64,000 nt of DNA from Poecilobothrus nobilitatus (Eukaryota; Arthropoda; Insecta; Diptera; Dolichopodidae), in assembly GCA_947095535.1 (NCBI GenBank), contig OX352773.1, positions 85,098,670 to 85,162,669 on the forward strand, read 5' to 3'. Position 1 is the first letter of the stretch. Each line of letters opens with the position of its first letter. A program made the position numbers and the translations under genes. This document shows, piece by piece, positions 11,845-24,733 of the stretch. Below the pieces are notes generated by a model that did no database searches, was not told the DNA's origin, and saw nothing but the letters and a program-made list of their open reading frames with translations.

Positions 11845-12354
11845 TACAAATTCTTGTTAACCAAAATTTTGTATGAAAAATTAAAATTTTTGTAGAAAAA
11901 ACTCGAATTTGCTTGAGTCTATATTTTAGTGTAAACAGAATATAAGTTTATTATGATACTGCGTACTGCGATATTATTATGATGATACTTTTATTATGAT
12001 ACTGCGTAATTATACATGTTTTCCAAAAACCAATAAAGACTCTTTTGGTTTGATTTATCTAAGTCGGTAAATTTAAAAAATCTGTAATAATTTATTGTAT
12101 CCGCATATTTTAAGGACAATGTTGCTTGAAATTTTGATTTTTGTGCATTAGGTATGCTTTTACAGGGCAATTTAAAGAAAATCAGAAAGGTATAAAAAGA
12201 GATTAAATTATTCTTAATAATCTAAGGGATTTATAAATTCAAAGCGGATCAAAATAAGTCATGAAAATATATAAATTTCGTTCCTTCTTCAACCATTACT
12301 ATATTCATATGTAATTTTATGTATTTTTTATTTCTAATATATGCCTGGCAATTT
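11845..12354. other. AT-rich non-coding stretch
   Basis: No gene. A short direct repeat of ATTATGATACTGCGTA occurs at about 11950-12010. Confidence 0.5.
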
Positions 12355-13640
12355 TTCAGCACATTTCCAAAATATTTTGAAAAAATGTGCCAAATAGTTT
12401 CACTTTGTCCGTCCGTAAGTTTACAAAACTTTTACACGGTTAAAGATAGAGAAAACAAATTTTAACAATGGGTAGGTTTCATAAAAAAAATAACATTGTA
12501 GAACAATTTTTCATGTATCCATTAGGGAGCTACAGCCTCTCCCTCAAACTTTGGAAAAGTCGTATTTTTAAATGTGTACATCTCATGTTCTGCTTAACAT
12601 ATTTTCAATCTAAAAACGCCATTCGACAGAAATATTTTTTACCTTTGTAAATAAACCAATATCAAAGTTATTAAATTTTTTTAAATTTAGTATTTAAATT
12701 TACCGTTATGTAAGAACCAAATTTTGCATGATTTTTCTACCTTTATAACTCCGATACACTTTTAGATAGGAACTTGCAATTTTAACCCCCTGTTTATGAG
12801 CTATTAGGGCGCAAAAATTAAAAATTAGCTATTTTTAAACACTTGTAACTTAGGCAGCTGTACGTACGTGTTTTTCTTCGGCAAGACATAAAAATTAAAG
12901 CTTCAGTAATATATTTTTACGTGTGTTAATGATTTCTTTTAATTGTATAGGATTACGAAGTTTCAGCTGCTCAAAATTTCAAAAGATCCCTATTTTCAAA
13001 TGTATATATTTCAAGTTTTGTGTAGTAGTTTTGCAATCTAAAAACGCTAGAAAACCGAAAATTTTCTTACCTCAATAAAACAATATCAAAATTATGCAAC
13101 ATTTTGTGCTTTACTACAAATTTACCGTTTTGTTAACACCAAATATCGCATGACATTTCTTTTAGGATAATATAATAGGAATATCTAGATAGGAACTTGA
13201 AATTTTGAGACACGAAAGAACTTTTAGAATTAGTATAAGCTTCCTCAGAAATTTTTTTTGTATTACCCCCTGTTTAAGAGCGTAAAACTGTATATGGATA
13301 AGAATTTAAGGGTTTCTTAAATATATATGTACTCAGGGTTGTTTTCTTAAATATAAATAACTCATGAATTAAGTGTTGTAAATATATATGTACTAATTTT
13401 TGATTAAATGCTGTACAGAAATGTGAATATGTTTTCAAATTTAATTGATTGTGTTTATAGTATTATTGAAAAATTTGCTTTTTATAAACACCTGTAACTT
13501 AGGCACTTCTACAAATTTTTCTTCGCCAAGACATAAAAAATAAATGTATAATAATATATTTTTACGTGTGATAACGGCCTTTCTTAGTTATATGTATAGA
13601 GTTCCGAAGTTACAGCCTTACACAACGAGCGATCCAAGTA
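12355..13640 (-). repeat. Dispersed repeat A, copy 2 (reverse)
   Basis: Begins with the reversed 3' end (CACTTTGTCCGTCCGTAAG) and runs through at least two and a half internal modules. Each module carries ATTTACCGTTATGT, CATAACTCC-like text, TAGATAGGAACTTG, AGAATTAGTATAAG and ACATAAAAATTAAAGCTTCAG. The module repeats with a period of about 400 bp. The ORF at 12468-12650 is a chance frame in it. Confidence 0.85.
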
Positions 13641-15339
13641 AGGACAGACCTCTCCTATCCCGACAATTCAATATTTTTAGTTAGGACTGAAATATTTATT
13701 AATTAATTTTGTTGAAAAGATTAGAGAGATACTAAAGGTTCGTCTTTTAAGGTTTTAATATACATTTTTAGTCTTATGAAGTCTTTTAGTCTTATAATTT
13801 TTCTATAATTAATGAAAGGATAACAGGCTTTACTATATCGTCATGGCTACCGTTCTTTTAAGTTATTTAATAATCTTTATGTAATTTTCTTTTTTATTTA
13901 AAAAAGAAAAAGAAAATTTGATTTTCGTACGTAGTCTATAACTATCTTGCTTAAAAATAACAATATGTTATTGGTTTCTTTGAAATATTTAATATTATAT
14001 TAAATTTTCTGAATTATAGTCCTGAATACAATAATACTGTATCCAAAAAATTAATAAGTAGCACAAATTTATTATCTTTTTCTTAGAAAAAAGCTAAATT
14101 TTTGTTTTAAAGCAAAGTTTAAGAAAAAGCAAAATGTACACATAATATATTTTAATTTTTATTTTTAACGTTTTTAATTATAATAAAATTCATAAAATAG
14201 AAAAAAAGAATAAACAAAACCAAAACTATAATTTTATTAATAAAAAATGCTTTAATTTTAAGAATGTAGACTTTTATGGAACGAAAAGAAAGATACAGAT
14301 GCAAATAAATTTAAATATTAAAAGTATTCCTTTTTCGTTTTTAAAAGTATTAATTCTATTCTACTTTTTTAATTAAAAAAAAAAAAAAAAAACCATACTT
14401 CATAAACACGCTTCAATTATTATTTCTATGAATTTATTTTCTTTTAATTGAAATAGTATTAAATTGTAAATAGAAAAACTTAATGAAGAAATAATTTAAG
14501 CACGGCGTAAAGTTGTTTTCACCATATCATTGCTATTCTTTAAAATATTTTAAATTTTCATGATAAAAAATAAGTTTCCAAAAAAAAAAAAAGAAAAGAT
14601 ATGACAATCCACAAAAAAGGATCAGAAAATATTTAAAACAAAAAAAAACACACTAAAACAGAATGGGATAGTCACTCAATAATGATTTTTTTTGTTGTGA
14701 TAGTCTCAAAGGATTATAAAAGAACACAGACATTTATCAACCTGTTTATATCCTTTTTCTTTTAAGACTTTAATATAATATTATATACATATATATATGT
14801 AATATATATATTTTCTGTTAAGATTTAAAAAAGGATTAACATCATGATAACTTTCTGTCGTTGCCTTCTTCAGTCCTGTGTTATATAAAAAATGTACTGA
14901 AATTTTTATTTTTTTTTTTTTTTGTCTTTGTTTTGTTTCTTTTATTTCTGTTAACTTTTTGGTTAAAATGCCTTTTTTTTCGGTAAAACGTTAAAGTATC
15001 TTTTGCGGTCACAACTTTTGCCAAAAAAATAAAATCGAATAATTCAAAATATAGAAAAGAATAAAATAAAAAATTCAAAAAAATATAATCTCGAAGTTAT
15101 AAAATGCTAAAATTACCACAAAAACAAAAGCCAAGTATTATAACATCGAGAAGAAATTATTAATCAACCTTATTAAAAATCTAATCTATAATTGAATTGG
15201 AGTTTGCCATGATTTTTTAATCGGTACGGTTAAACAAAAATATTGAAAAATAATAAAAAAAAAACATTTTTTTTTTTGAAAATTTTGGGAAAATTAAAAA
15301 ACAATATATGTATATAAAATATTGAAAATTAATTTTCAT
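13641..15339. other. AT-rich non-coding stretch
   Basis: No gene was seen. There are long homopolymer A and T runs (for example near 14365-14392 and 14907-14925) and a TA-rich microsatellite at about 14775-14812. Confidence 0.5.
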
Positions 15340-15351
15340 TAACTCACGTTC

Positions 15352-15415
15352 GGCGGGAGTTCAATTTGAACTTTTGAGGAGGACAGACGTGGAGTTCAAT
15401 TGGAACTTTTGTAGA
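15352..15415 (+). promoter_or_regulatory. Duplicated palindromic motif in the LINE 5' region
   Basis: GGAGTTCAATTTGAACTTTTG and GGAGTTCAATTGGAACTTTTG-type copies occur about 40 bp apart. Each is near-palindromic (AGTTCAATTxGAACT). They lie about 100 bp before the ORF1 start. A promoter role is inference only: Jockey-type LINEs use internal 5' promoters, but no known box is recognised. Confidence 0.35.
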
Positions 15416-15498
15416 AGAAGGTTAAAATAAAAAATTTTCATTGAATTAATTCACATTACCTCAAGAGATTGCATACTTTCACCAAAAAGATTGTGGTC

Positions 15499-17013
15499 AT
15501 GAGTGGTGATACTAGCCCAGATGAATACAGCAGTAACGGTCTGAAAGAATCCCAAAACTTAGTTGGACCAACTAATAAAAAAAAGAAAAATGGAAAATAC
15601 CAGCATTGTTGAAATAGACGCTAATGAAACAACTGCAACTATAGTGGCAAAAAATAAAATGCCTACTAAAGCAAAGCATCTTATTGAAATCGATGAGTTG
15701 AAGGAACAATTAGCCAAAGTGATGAAAGATAATGAAAATCTGAGAAAATTACTTAATAAAGGTCACGCCCCCGAACAAGCACATGTTATCGGTAATTATT
15801 ATACTTCGCTAATATATGTAAACGACGATGTTTTCGAAGACAACACTGATGCAGATGATGCCTTGGAAAATGATATCCAAGAGCTATCTAAAAAAAAACA
15901 AAAGGGAAAAAACGTAAAGCTCAACAAAAAACAATTACGAAAAAACTTATCCCCACCGCACATCAAGACACTCCAAAAAATAGTAGTCAGCAAAGAAAAC
16001 GTGCCACCCATCAACTTTGCTAACACAGATGTTAAGCTGTTGAAAAAATTGCTGTACAATAACCTTAAAATGAAGGAGTTTTTAATAAAGAACACTAGCG
16101 AAAATAATAATATCCTTTATACATTTGCCCTAGAACATTATAAGAAAGCACGTCAAATAATGGAAAAGTTTGGTATAAATTACCATACCTTTACACCAAA
16201 AGATGAGAAAAAAATTTCTTTGGTACTAAAAGGCTTAAGTGGCACATATTCGCGCGAAGAAGTACTGGAAATCCTAAAATTACAAAAACTTGACTCAATT
16301 AAATTTGAAAAAGTGACAAGACTCACTACCAAGTTTGCTACCAGCAAAAATATAATTCTACCGCATTTTATAGTGGAAGCATCACCAAAATCAACAGTGA
16401 ACGACATTATCAAAATTAAATCTCTGGACCATCAAATTATCCATTAGGAAAGAATCCATAAACATAATATTTTACAATGTACACGCTGCCAACGTTTTGT
16501 GCACTTATCGGCTAATTGCAAAATGGATTATAGGTGCGTAAAATATGGTGATAATCACTTACCTGGTGAATGCTAAATGCGAATGCAAATAGGAAGACCC
16601 AAAGGAAAAATTATTTTGCACACTTTGCAAAAATACGACCATCCAGCATCTTACAAAAACTGTACAGAATATCAGGTCCTATCGAAGCAACGTGCTGAAG
16701 CAAAAGAACTTATCAAATGCAAAATTCAAAATAGACACATGGCAGCAAACTTCATACAACCAAATTTATCATTTGCAAACGTAATAAGTAATAATAATAG
16801 TAGTAGAGTAAATAACAATAACAATAGTAGTTTTAATAATAATAGTATAAGTAACACTAACAATTTAATAATCTTATAATAGAAATACGAAATAACATTA
16901 TAGGAATACAAAACAAAATTGAAAATGTAGAAAAAAAAATAAATACTAACACTGATAGAATAAATATACTTTTCAACTGTTTGAGTATTGAAACAAACCA
17001 ACAATATGACTAA
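15499..17013 (+). pseudogene. Jockey LINE ORF1 (Gag-like nucleic-acid-binding protein)
   Basis: The probable start is ATG 15499 (MSGDTSPDEYSSNGLKE). A shift in the A-run at about 15577-15592 then leads into the frame open at 15563-16447. That frame has an acidic/Lys-rich N-terminus with a heptad-like segment (IDELKEQLAKVMKDNENLRK) and a PRE_C2HC-like domain (LVLKGLSGTYSREEVLEIL ... LPHFIVEASP). A TAG at 16445 separates this from CTRCQRFVHLSANC, a perfect C-x2-C-x4-H-x4-C knuckle. The second knuckle has lost one Cys (CVKYGDNHLPGEC), and the third is split by a frameshift (CTLCKN / YDHPASYKNC). An Asn-rich tail follows. The last part ends at TAA 17011-17013, overlapping the ORF2 ATG at 17006. 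ORF1 would coat LINE RNA. Confidence 0.85.
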
Positions 17014-19787
17014 TACTGACACATGTTATAAATTAATTTCGACAAATGTCAATTCATTAATTTCCTACAACAAAAAATTTTTATTTATGCACTTTTTGGA
17101 AGAAAATAAGCCTGACATAATATGCATAAGCGAAACAAAACTCAAATCAGCCGACCACACAGTGGTTAACAATTCAAGAAGAAAAAGAGATCAAGAAGAG
17201 ATCGAAAAACTGATCTTGATGCCGGAGGTGTTGCCATAGGAATAAAAAAACATTTCCAGTTTAGCATTGTAAACAATAACATTTTCGATGATTTTCAATG
17301 CATCGAACCTGTCTTTATATCATTACCATTAAAGTAAAGGAAAAAATTATTTATAGTTTCTATTTATGCAACAAATAGAAACTCGCATAATTTTCTAACA
17401 GAACTTGAAAAAATTTTCGATATCTTAAATTTAAACAATTTAAATAATTATTATAACTGGTGATTTTAATGCCAAACACACGTCATGGCTTAATTCTGTA
17501 AATAATGCTAGAGGTGTAGCCATTTATGTAATTCTAAATAATACAATTACATAAATGGCTACATTTAAATAAAATAAAATATAAGAGTAATTTACTTTTA
17601 ACCGATGTACACCTACCCTACCACGCGCAAGTTCGAATATTGATCTGGCAATTGTAGATGTGAGAATCAAAATAAGCTTTTCTCAGATTTATAATAAAAT
17701 AGCACGCTCCCTTATGATAGTGACCACAATGCTATACTCATACCTTTTATTATTATTAACGATGAGCTTCCAAATATACACGAAGCGTTGCCAAACAACA
17801 ATAATTTAAACTTTGGAATAACAAACTGGAAAATATTTCAAACTAAACTAGATCGTAACTATAATAATAAATATATGAGTGATAATAAAACAATTGCAGA
17901 TAACAGTAACATTACAAACCAAAACATAGATTAACCGAAAAATAGAAGTTTCAATAATTTACACAAATTTTACTCCGCCAAATTATATGTCCTGTTAAAC
18001 AACAAAAATAGTTTATTAAAAAGACATACACAAAATCAATAAACAAAGATATAATTTTTGTATCCATAATTTACAATTGTTTAAAAGCCTGTTAAATAAT
18101 ATTAAATCCCTAATTAAACAACAAATACACTTAGAAATTAACAAATATTGGCAACGCCGACTTCAAAAAATCAAACCAAATAATAATATGTTTTCAGAGT
18201 TAAATAAGATATTCCATAAGAACAAATCGAATAAAATTAATAACTTACACATCGATCCAATTGACATAGCATTACTTACACAAAATAACATTGATATTAC
18301 AAAATTAAAAAAGACCAACACAAATAAATATATACTGAAAGATAAAAAAGAAATACCCAATGTATTAGGTGCATATTTACATAACATTCATAAAAATTCA
18401 CACATCTCCTAATAATATACTACATACCAAAATCTCAGAGAAAATAAACCAATTCAAACTTAATATAGAACATATGCATGCAAACAATATTTCACTTTGC
18501 AATTTTACTGATCAAAATAAATCAACAGAACAGTGTGGTGAAAATAGTCAAAACACAAACAAAACTGAGCTTTGTTTTAAATTTAAAGCTTTAAAGAATA
18601 AAACATCTGCTGGTATAGATAAAATTCCAAATATTGTATTAAAAAATTAAGCAAGTTAATAATTTAAAAATACGTAATACTCTTTAATAACGCAATTAAT
18701 AATTCGTATTTTCCACACATATGGAAAATATCGAAGACAATATTGATAAAAAAACCAGGCAAAGATCCGACTAACCCTAGCAATTATAGACCAATTATCT
18801 TAATGCCTAACATTAGTAAAGTTTTCGAAATAAATTTCCTTACCAACTTACTGCGCTGTTATTCAGTATACAACAAATTCTTAATTCAGAGTTCCCAAAA
18901 TGAACGATGTAAAATTTTTGTAATCGAAAATGGATTGCAACAAGGAACCGTCAATGCACCGATCCTATTTTCAATTTATATTAGCGATCTGCTAAAATTA
19001 TTAGATCATTTAAAAGGTAATACTTATTCTCTAGCCTTTGCAGATGACATAATAGTCTATTCCGCGGATAATACAGTAAGTAGCATACAATCAAAAGTTT
19101 AAAAAATGTTTAATATTATTTTGGACTATTGTAACATCTGGATACTAAAAGTGAACTTTAACAAATGTAAAACCGTACGATTTCGTAATACGCTTGACAA
19201 AACAAGTTCAGATATAAAAAAAAATTGGAAATGTTTTTCTATAAAATCTCCGACTAATTCACCTCTAGCAAACAAAAAAATTGTTAAATATCTCGGAGTT
19301 GTTCTACATCGTAATTTGAACTACTTCCGAACATATAATATATACAATATCTAAAGGCAACAAGGCTTTCATGATGGCAAAAAAAATATTTTACAACAAT
19401 AACGTGAGTAAGAGAGTTAAAATAATATGCTATCAAACAATAATTAGGCCAACACTTGCATATGGTGCATCCATATGGTACAACGTAAGTGCAAGTTTAA
19501 TGGAAAAGCTACGAAAGTTCGAAAGAAAGTGTCGACTAATAAGAATCGACAATTTTCTGATAAAATTGATTCGAAAACATTATGATAGATCAGAAAACAG
19601 TCCAGAAAATGTTTTAATATCTCATATATTTTACCACAATGAGGAGTACATTGAAAAGACTTTGCTCACGGGTTTTATAGAGCCTGAGCACTTCATCTTT
19701 TTAGATAAAAATGGTTATACTCAAGGCCATAATCATGTCCCTCTATTATATCACTATAAACAACTCAAAATTTTGAACAAAATCTAA
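17006..19787 (+). pseudogene. Jockey LINE ORF2 (endonuclease and reverse transcriptase)
   Basis: The start ATG 17006 overlaps the ORF1 stop in ATGACTAA. The endonuclease motifs in order are STNVNSL, KPDIICISETKL (17110-17150), GGVAIGIKKHF, TGDFNAKHTSW (about 17457-17490), ASSNIDLAIVD and YDSDHNAIL (about 17713). The reverse transcriptase follows: KNKTSAGIDKIPN (about 18596), KKPGKDPTNPSNYRPIILM (about 18748), ENGLQQGTVNAPILF and the catalytic LAFADDIIVYS (FADD at 19037-19048). Then come YLGVVLHRNLNY and RPTLAYGASIWYN. The segment between LLRCYSVYN and the ENGLQQG block is too short: the part with the first catalytic Asp (the FDxVWH block) is deleted near 18880-18905. Several frameshifts occur in 17190-18760. 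The enzyme would nick target DNA and reverse-transcribe the element's RNA; this copy cannot. Confidence 0.88.
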
Positions 19788-19974
19788 TTTATTAGAATTT
19801 TAAATTCTAATTCGAAATCATGGTACCAATAATTTGTTTGTGCAACACTGTATGTATTGTTTAAATGTTGAGAATTTTATAAACAAAGATATTTCATTTA
19901 AGTTTTTATTTTGCCAACATTTTTTTTTTTTATTTATTTTATTTATTTTGTATATCAACTATTTACAGTTTAGA

Positions 19975-20172
19975 ATTTTTTTTTTTTTTTTTTGGTGTAT
20001 TCCCCTGCCGCATAAATGTGACAAGGTAAATTACATAGCATTATCTTTTCAGGCGTAGCTGTAAATGTCGTAAAGAGGAATTATTGTTACGACGTGTGTG
20101 GGATTCAAACCCACACTCCCTCGTTTAGAATGTAGTTCATACGCTCTTACTCACTACGCCGCCTCAGTGTGC
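19975..20172 (-). mobile_element. tRNA-derived SINE, copy 1
   Basis: On the minus strand the element starts with a tRNA-like head (20172 to about 20092). It has an A-box-like GGCGTAGTGAGTAAGAG and a perfect T-arm, GTGGG TTTGAAT CCCAC. A body of about 100 bp follows with CAGCTACGCCTG and TTGTCACATTTATGCGGCAGG. It ends in an A-run (a T17-18 run on the plus strand at about 19978-19995). A second copy with the same head-body junction lies at 34490-34655. Amplification would depend on a LINE; the partner is unknown. Confidence 0.8.
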
Positions 20173-21714
20173 AATTATAAAAAAAATATTATAATTATAA
20201 CTATTCAAATTGTATTTCACACTTGCAACAAAATCAAAATTTTTGAAACAAAATTAAAATTAATTTAACAACTTACGTGCTAATAATTTTCAAAAATAGC
20301 ATAACAACATGTTTGTTACAACTTACAATTTACGTCCTACCACTACTGTTTACTAAAATTTATAAATAGCCTGAATCAGACTTTATAAAATAGCCTGAAT
20401 CAGACTTTAAATATTAAAGGATATTTTATTAAAAATATTTTTTAAATTTTACTCAATTCACGAGATAATTTACACATGAATTAAAAAAAAATTGTATATT
20501 AATTGATAATTATCATTGTTTAATTCTTTGCACAGTAGAATATTACATTAAATTACCCAGGTTAAGTTAAACTAAATTACGTAACTATTACGTAAAAAAA
20601 AAGAAGAATTTAAGCAAAATACAAACCGGTCTGCAAAAAAGATATTATTATATTGCACTCATTTTTGTTTAATTTAATTTTATTGCAGGTTTTTCTTTTA
20701 TTTCTTTTATTTTATGTAAATCATAAATGGATTTTATAAAATTTTCCAGTTTTGCTCTCATGTTAATTACTCCTTTTATTTTTAAAATTTTTTTTCGATT
20801 TTCACTGCATTTTATTCATTAGGTACTTCAACGCAGACAATTATTTTTCATTTATATGCAGCTGCACGAATATTTGTTTTTCAAAATTTTTTTATAATTT
20901 TTACCAGATTATACATTTAAATTGTGAAAAATTAAAACTAAAAAAATGAATTGGCAAAAATTAAAAGAAAAAGGAACTGAAAAAGCGTAATTAACTTTTA
21001 ATGGGTCGATATCTCAATACATCATTTTAAAGAAGTGCCGAATTTTTGGTTTAATTATTTTTATTTGTTTTGCTACAAGTGTACTAGGAAATAAATAATC
21101 AGAAAAATTAAAACAAAAGGACCATATCTACATTATCTTAATGTCTTTAAAACGCAGCAAAATAAACTTTACGATTATATATAAAACTTTACACTTTTCT
21201 CAGTTTAGTAAATAACATACAATGAGCTATAATGAATCTCGTACTGTAGTGGTGATCTTCCTTTCCATAATTTTACTTAAAAAATAATAAATCTCAGTAA
21301 ATGTTTAAGGGTCAAAGTAATTTCTTGGAAAAATTAGAAAAATTGGAAAAATGAAACAATCTTTCTTTTTCAGAATTTGAGATTAAAAATATTTTTGGCA
21401 TTGCACGTTCGTGTTCATTTACATGCAAATACTAATATACAATTGATTTGCCCACATTACTGTAAAAAACAGAGGTCAGCATTTTACATTTTTTATATAA
21501 GAAAACTTTAACAACAACTATATTTTGACTGTGGTATTTCTTTCATTCTCGGAACAAAAACAAATTATGAAATTATAATTATCTGGTAACCCCAACTTAT
21601 TTTAATATAAACTATCTAATACTGTTGCATTTGTTTAGATAAAATACACATTCATACAAATATGAATACATAAATATTACAAAATTAAATACAGGAAGTT
21701 TTTGGTATGGTTTT
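20173..21714. other. AT-rich non-coding stretch
   Basis: No gene was seen. A short tandem duplication of AATAGCCTGAATCAGACTTTA occurs at about 20365-20410. Confidence 0.5.
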
Positions 21715-22896
21715 TAGCAAATTTTTAAAAAATGTGCTTTTTAGTTTGACTCTGTCCGTCCGTCTGTTTACAAAACTTCTACACCATTTACAAACACCGT
21801 TACACCGTTCAACAATTTTTTCATGTAGCCGCATCTATTACGGAGGTTCAGTCCCTCAAACTTTGAAAAAGCCCTATATTTAAATGTATATATCTTAGGT
21901 TTTGTTTAAGATTTTTTCACTCTGAAAACGTCATTCGACAGTTATTTTTTTAGTTTTATAAATTAATATCAAAATTATACAATTTTTTTTAAATTTAGTA
22001 TTTAAATTTACCGCTATGTGAACACCAAATTTTGCATAATTTTTCTACTTTCATAACTCCGGAACGCTTTTAGATAGAGGATTGCAATTTTGAGGCAAGA
22101 AAGAACTTTTAGAAATAGTATAAGTTTGCACACATTTTACTTCGGAACCCACACATTTTACTTCGGCAAGATATAAAAATTAAAGCTACAGTAATATATT
22201 TTTACGTGTGCTAAAGGGTATTTTTACTTGTATAGGGTTCCAGAGTTACAGCTCTTCAAAATTGCGAAAAAGTCCACTTTTCAGATGTCTGCGTAATAGT
22301 TTTGCAATCTAAAACCACTAGAAGCCCGCCCGAAAATTTTATTATCTACACAAAGCAATATTAAAATTATGCAATATTTTGTAATTTACTATTTAAATTT
22401 ACCGTTATGTGAAAATCACATTTTGCATGAAGTTTCTTTTTTCATAATTCCTGCAAACCTTTAGATAGGACCCTGCAATTTTGAGGCCAGAAAGAAGTTT
22501 TAGAATTAGTATAAGTTTCCTCAGAAAATTTTTTGGTAGCGCCCCCTCTTTAAGAGTTATTACGCCTCAAAAATTGAAAATTTGCTATTTTTATACACCT
22601 GGAACTTAGGAACCTGTACACATTTCACTTCGGCAAGACATAAAAATTAAAGCTACAGTAATATGTTTTTACGTGTGTTAACGGTTTTTCTTAGTTATAA
22701 AGGATTCCGGACTTACAGCCCCTCAAAATTCCAGAAAGTCCTATTTTAACATATTTTCTTATTATAGAAAATTTACAATTCAATTTTATTTTTAAAATTT
22801 TCAAATTTTTGTGCAAGTCACAATTATAAACAGTTTGTTTTGTGTTTTGGAAAAGTGCGCTTTTAAAAAACGTTGGTTTATATTCTACCTTGTTTT
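21715..22896 (-). repeat. Dispersed repeat A, copy 3 (reverse)
   Basis: Runs from the reversed 3' end (CTCTGTCCGTCCGTCTGTTTAC, about 21751) to the reversed 5' end (TATTCTACCTTGTTTT, 22881-22896). Two internal modules are visible, at about 21950-22260 and 22370-22740, both with ATTTACCG(C/T)TATGTGAA, a CATAA(C/T)TCC block, TTTAGATAG and GTTCCGGAGTTACAGC-like text. It is the most complete reversed copy. It faces copy 4 across a spacer of about 145 bp. Confidence 0.88.
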
Positions 22897-23039
22897 ATTT
22901 TCTTTTCAATGTAAAGAATAGCAGTAACATGTGGATATGGTTTACTTTTAATGTACATGGTTTATTACAGAAACCATAAGAAAATAATAACGGTAAGAAA
23001 ATAAGAATATTATTATAATGATATATGTAAATAAAAATT

Positions 23040-23835
23040 AAACAAGGTAGGATGTAAACCAACGGTTTTTAAAAACGCACATTTCCAAACTGTTTAGAAT
23101 TGTGACTTCCACAAAATTTGAAAATTTCATGTAATAAGAAAAAATGTGAAAATAGGACTTTTCTGGAATTTTGAGGTGTTGTAAGTCCGGAATCCTATAT
23201 AAGGTGCTTAAGTTACAGGTGTCTAAAAATAGCAAATTTTAAATTTTTGATGCGTAATAACTCTTAAAGCTATCAAAAAATTTTCTTAGGAAACTTATAC
23301 TAATTCTAAAAGTTTGTTCTTGTCTCAAAATTTCAGATTCTTATCTAAAGGCGTACCGGAGTTATGAAAAAAGAAATATCATGCAAAATTTAGTTTTAAC
23401 ATAACGGTAAATTTAAATACTAAATTTAAAAATTTCAAGCTTCTAATTTAAACCGTTTGAAAGATAGAAGGGGTCCAAATTTTTGCAAAATTTGAGTTAC
23501 ACATAACGGTATATTAAAATACATAATACATAAATACGATATAATATATAGTTTGGCGTTTCCAGATTGAAAATATGCTTTATAGAACCTGTGATATAAC
23601 AATTTAAAGATAGGGCTTTTCTAACTATGTAGGGCTGTAGCTCCGGAACGATTGGGGCTACAGAAAAAAGTTGTTCCACAAAATTAGTTTTTTGGAGATG
23701 CCTATCTGTAGTTAAAATTTAATTGCTATATTTCAAACACCCACATGGACGGAGAGGCGGACAGATTGAAACTAAAAACCACATTTTTTCAAAAATTTCA
23801 TCATCAGAAGATCATCATATTATATACCTATTACA
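23040..23835 (+). repeat. Dispersed repeat A, copy 4 (forward)
   Basis: Starts AACAAGGTAGGATGTAAACC and ends with CACATGGACGGAGAGGCGGACAG-type text near 23740-23765. With copy 3 it forms a large inverted repeat. Short minus-strand frames inside it (23038-23235, 23497-23679) are chance. Confidence 0.85.
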
Positions 23836-24117
23836 TATTTTATATTTTTTTTTTTTCAAATTTAGTATTTAACAAATTTTTTTTTCTTATATAATAGATA
23901 TTCACACTATGAACTAGAACTAGGTTCTTCGAAGAAACCAGGTTGCGGCGAAAAAGTTATTCTAAATTGTATTACATTTACATTGCATTTAGACGTGAAA
24001 CATCGGTTTTACAATGCATTAAAAAACTTTGTGTATTTGTAGCGCATCCAAACGCTTTTTTTATGCAATTTGGATGTTACGGAAAACATTTTTTTTTAGA
24101 AAAGAAAAAAAAATTAT

Positions 24118-24733
24118 TGAGCCAAGTGGAGGATCTCCTTCTAGTTGGGAACATTTCGACAACATGAAGGAGATACTGGGAAAAATCAAATGAATGAACT
24201 CCATAGAACTAATGGAAGAAAGCTTTATAGGTATAAAATTATTTTATTAAAATATATTTGCACTTCTAGAATAATTTTTACTTAATTTTTAGTTTGTGAT
24301 CGCAATTCGATACAAAATTCGTTGGACGATAGGTTTCACGACGATTTTATAATTTAACAACAACAACCACATTCACCACTTGAACCATCACCATCAACAT
24401 CATCAACAATAGCACCACTATTATCATCTAAACCATCAACATCATCAACAATATCACCATCATCACCGTTTGAAACATCAACATCGTTAACAATAGTATC
24501 ACCTGCACCAATAGAACCTACACCACCTCACCACAATTCCCAATAGCAAAAAAAAGAAAAATATTACAAAAAAATACACTTTCCGATATGATGAAGGAAA
24601 TCAGACTATTAAAAATTATTTTGAAGAGAGTGCGGAAATTGGGGGGGCAATTAATTGAAATAAATAAAAAAAATTTAAGTTTAGAAGAACGAAAAATAAT
24701 TGCAATAGAAAAAATTACTGATAAATTATAATT
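24118..24733 (+). pseudogene. PIF/Harbinger partner protein (MADF/Myb-like), C-terminal part
   Basis: The first exon reads GGSPSSWEHFDNMKEILG then MNELHRTNGRKLYR, resembling the middle of MADF/SANT-type partner proteins that guide Harbinger transposases to DNA. A probable intron of about 60 bp (GTATAA at about 24231 to a TTTTTAG acceptor near 24292) leads to VCDRNSIQNSLDDRFHDDF. Then comes a low-complexity Pro/Ser/Thr linker (24365-24540) made of CATCATCAACA-type repeats. The C-terminus (about 24548-24731) reads KKRKILQKN, MMKEIRLLKIILKRV and LSLEERKIIAIEKI, a basic helical end typical of these proteins. One or two stops interrupt it. The N-terminal DNA-binding part was not recognised upstream. 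Confidence 0.6.
24365..24540 (+). repeat. CAxCAx-type minisatellite in the partner gene
   Basis: Imperfect tandem units like ACCATCAACATCATCAACAA recur at least three times. In the coding frame they give a Pro-Ser-Thr-Ser-Ser linker, so the repeat is coding in origin. Confidence 0.7.

Larger units (their letters stand above)
15340..19800 (+). mobile_element. Jockey-clade LINE, nearly full length but decayed
   Basis: The span covers a 5' untranslated region, a Gag-like ORF1 with zinc knuckles, and an ORF2 with apurinic-type endonuclease, reverse transcriptase and C-terminal region, all on the plus strand and in order. The C2HC-associated domain before the knuckles and the order of domains fit the Jockey clade. 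Frameshifts, stops and a deletion inside the reverse transcriptase make it inactive. The exact 3' end and any A-tail are not clear. Confidence 0.85.

Noticed and set aside
15799..16095. 98-codon minus-strand frame inside the LINE
   Set aside because: It is the antisense shadow of ORF1, whose plus-strand frame carries the family motifs.
16726..17022. 98-codon minus-strand Leu-rich frame
   Set aside because: It is the antisense of the Asn-codon (AAT) repeats at the ORF1 C-terminus.
19834..20058. 74-codon frame after the LINE
   Set aside because: Most of it is translated poly-T and the body of the SINE on the other strand.
23943..24167. 74-codon frame at the left of Harbinger 1
   Set aside because: It overlaps the partner gene in another frame; only the part after 24118 in the partner frame shows family motifs.
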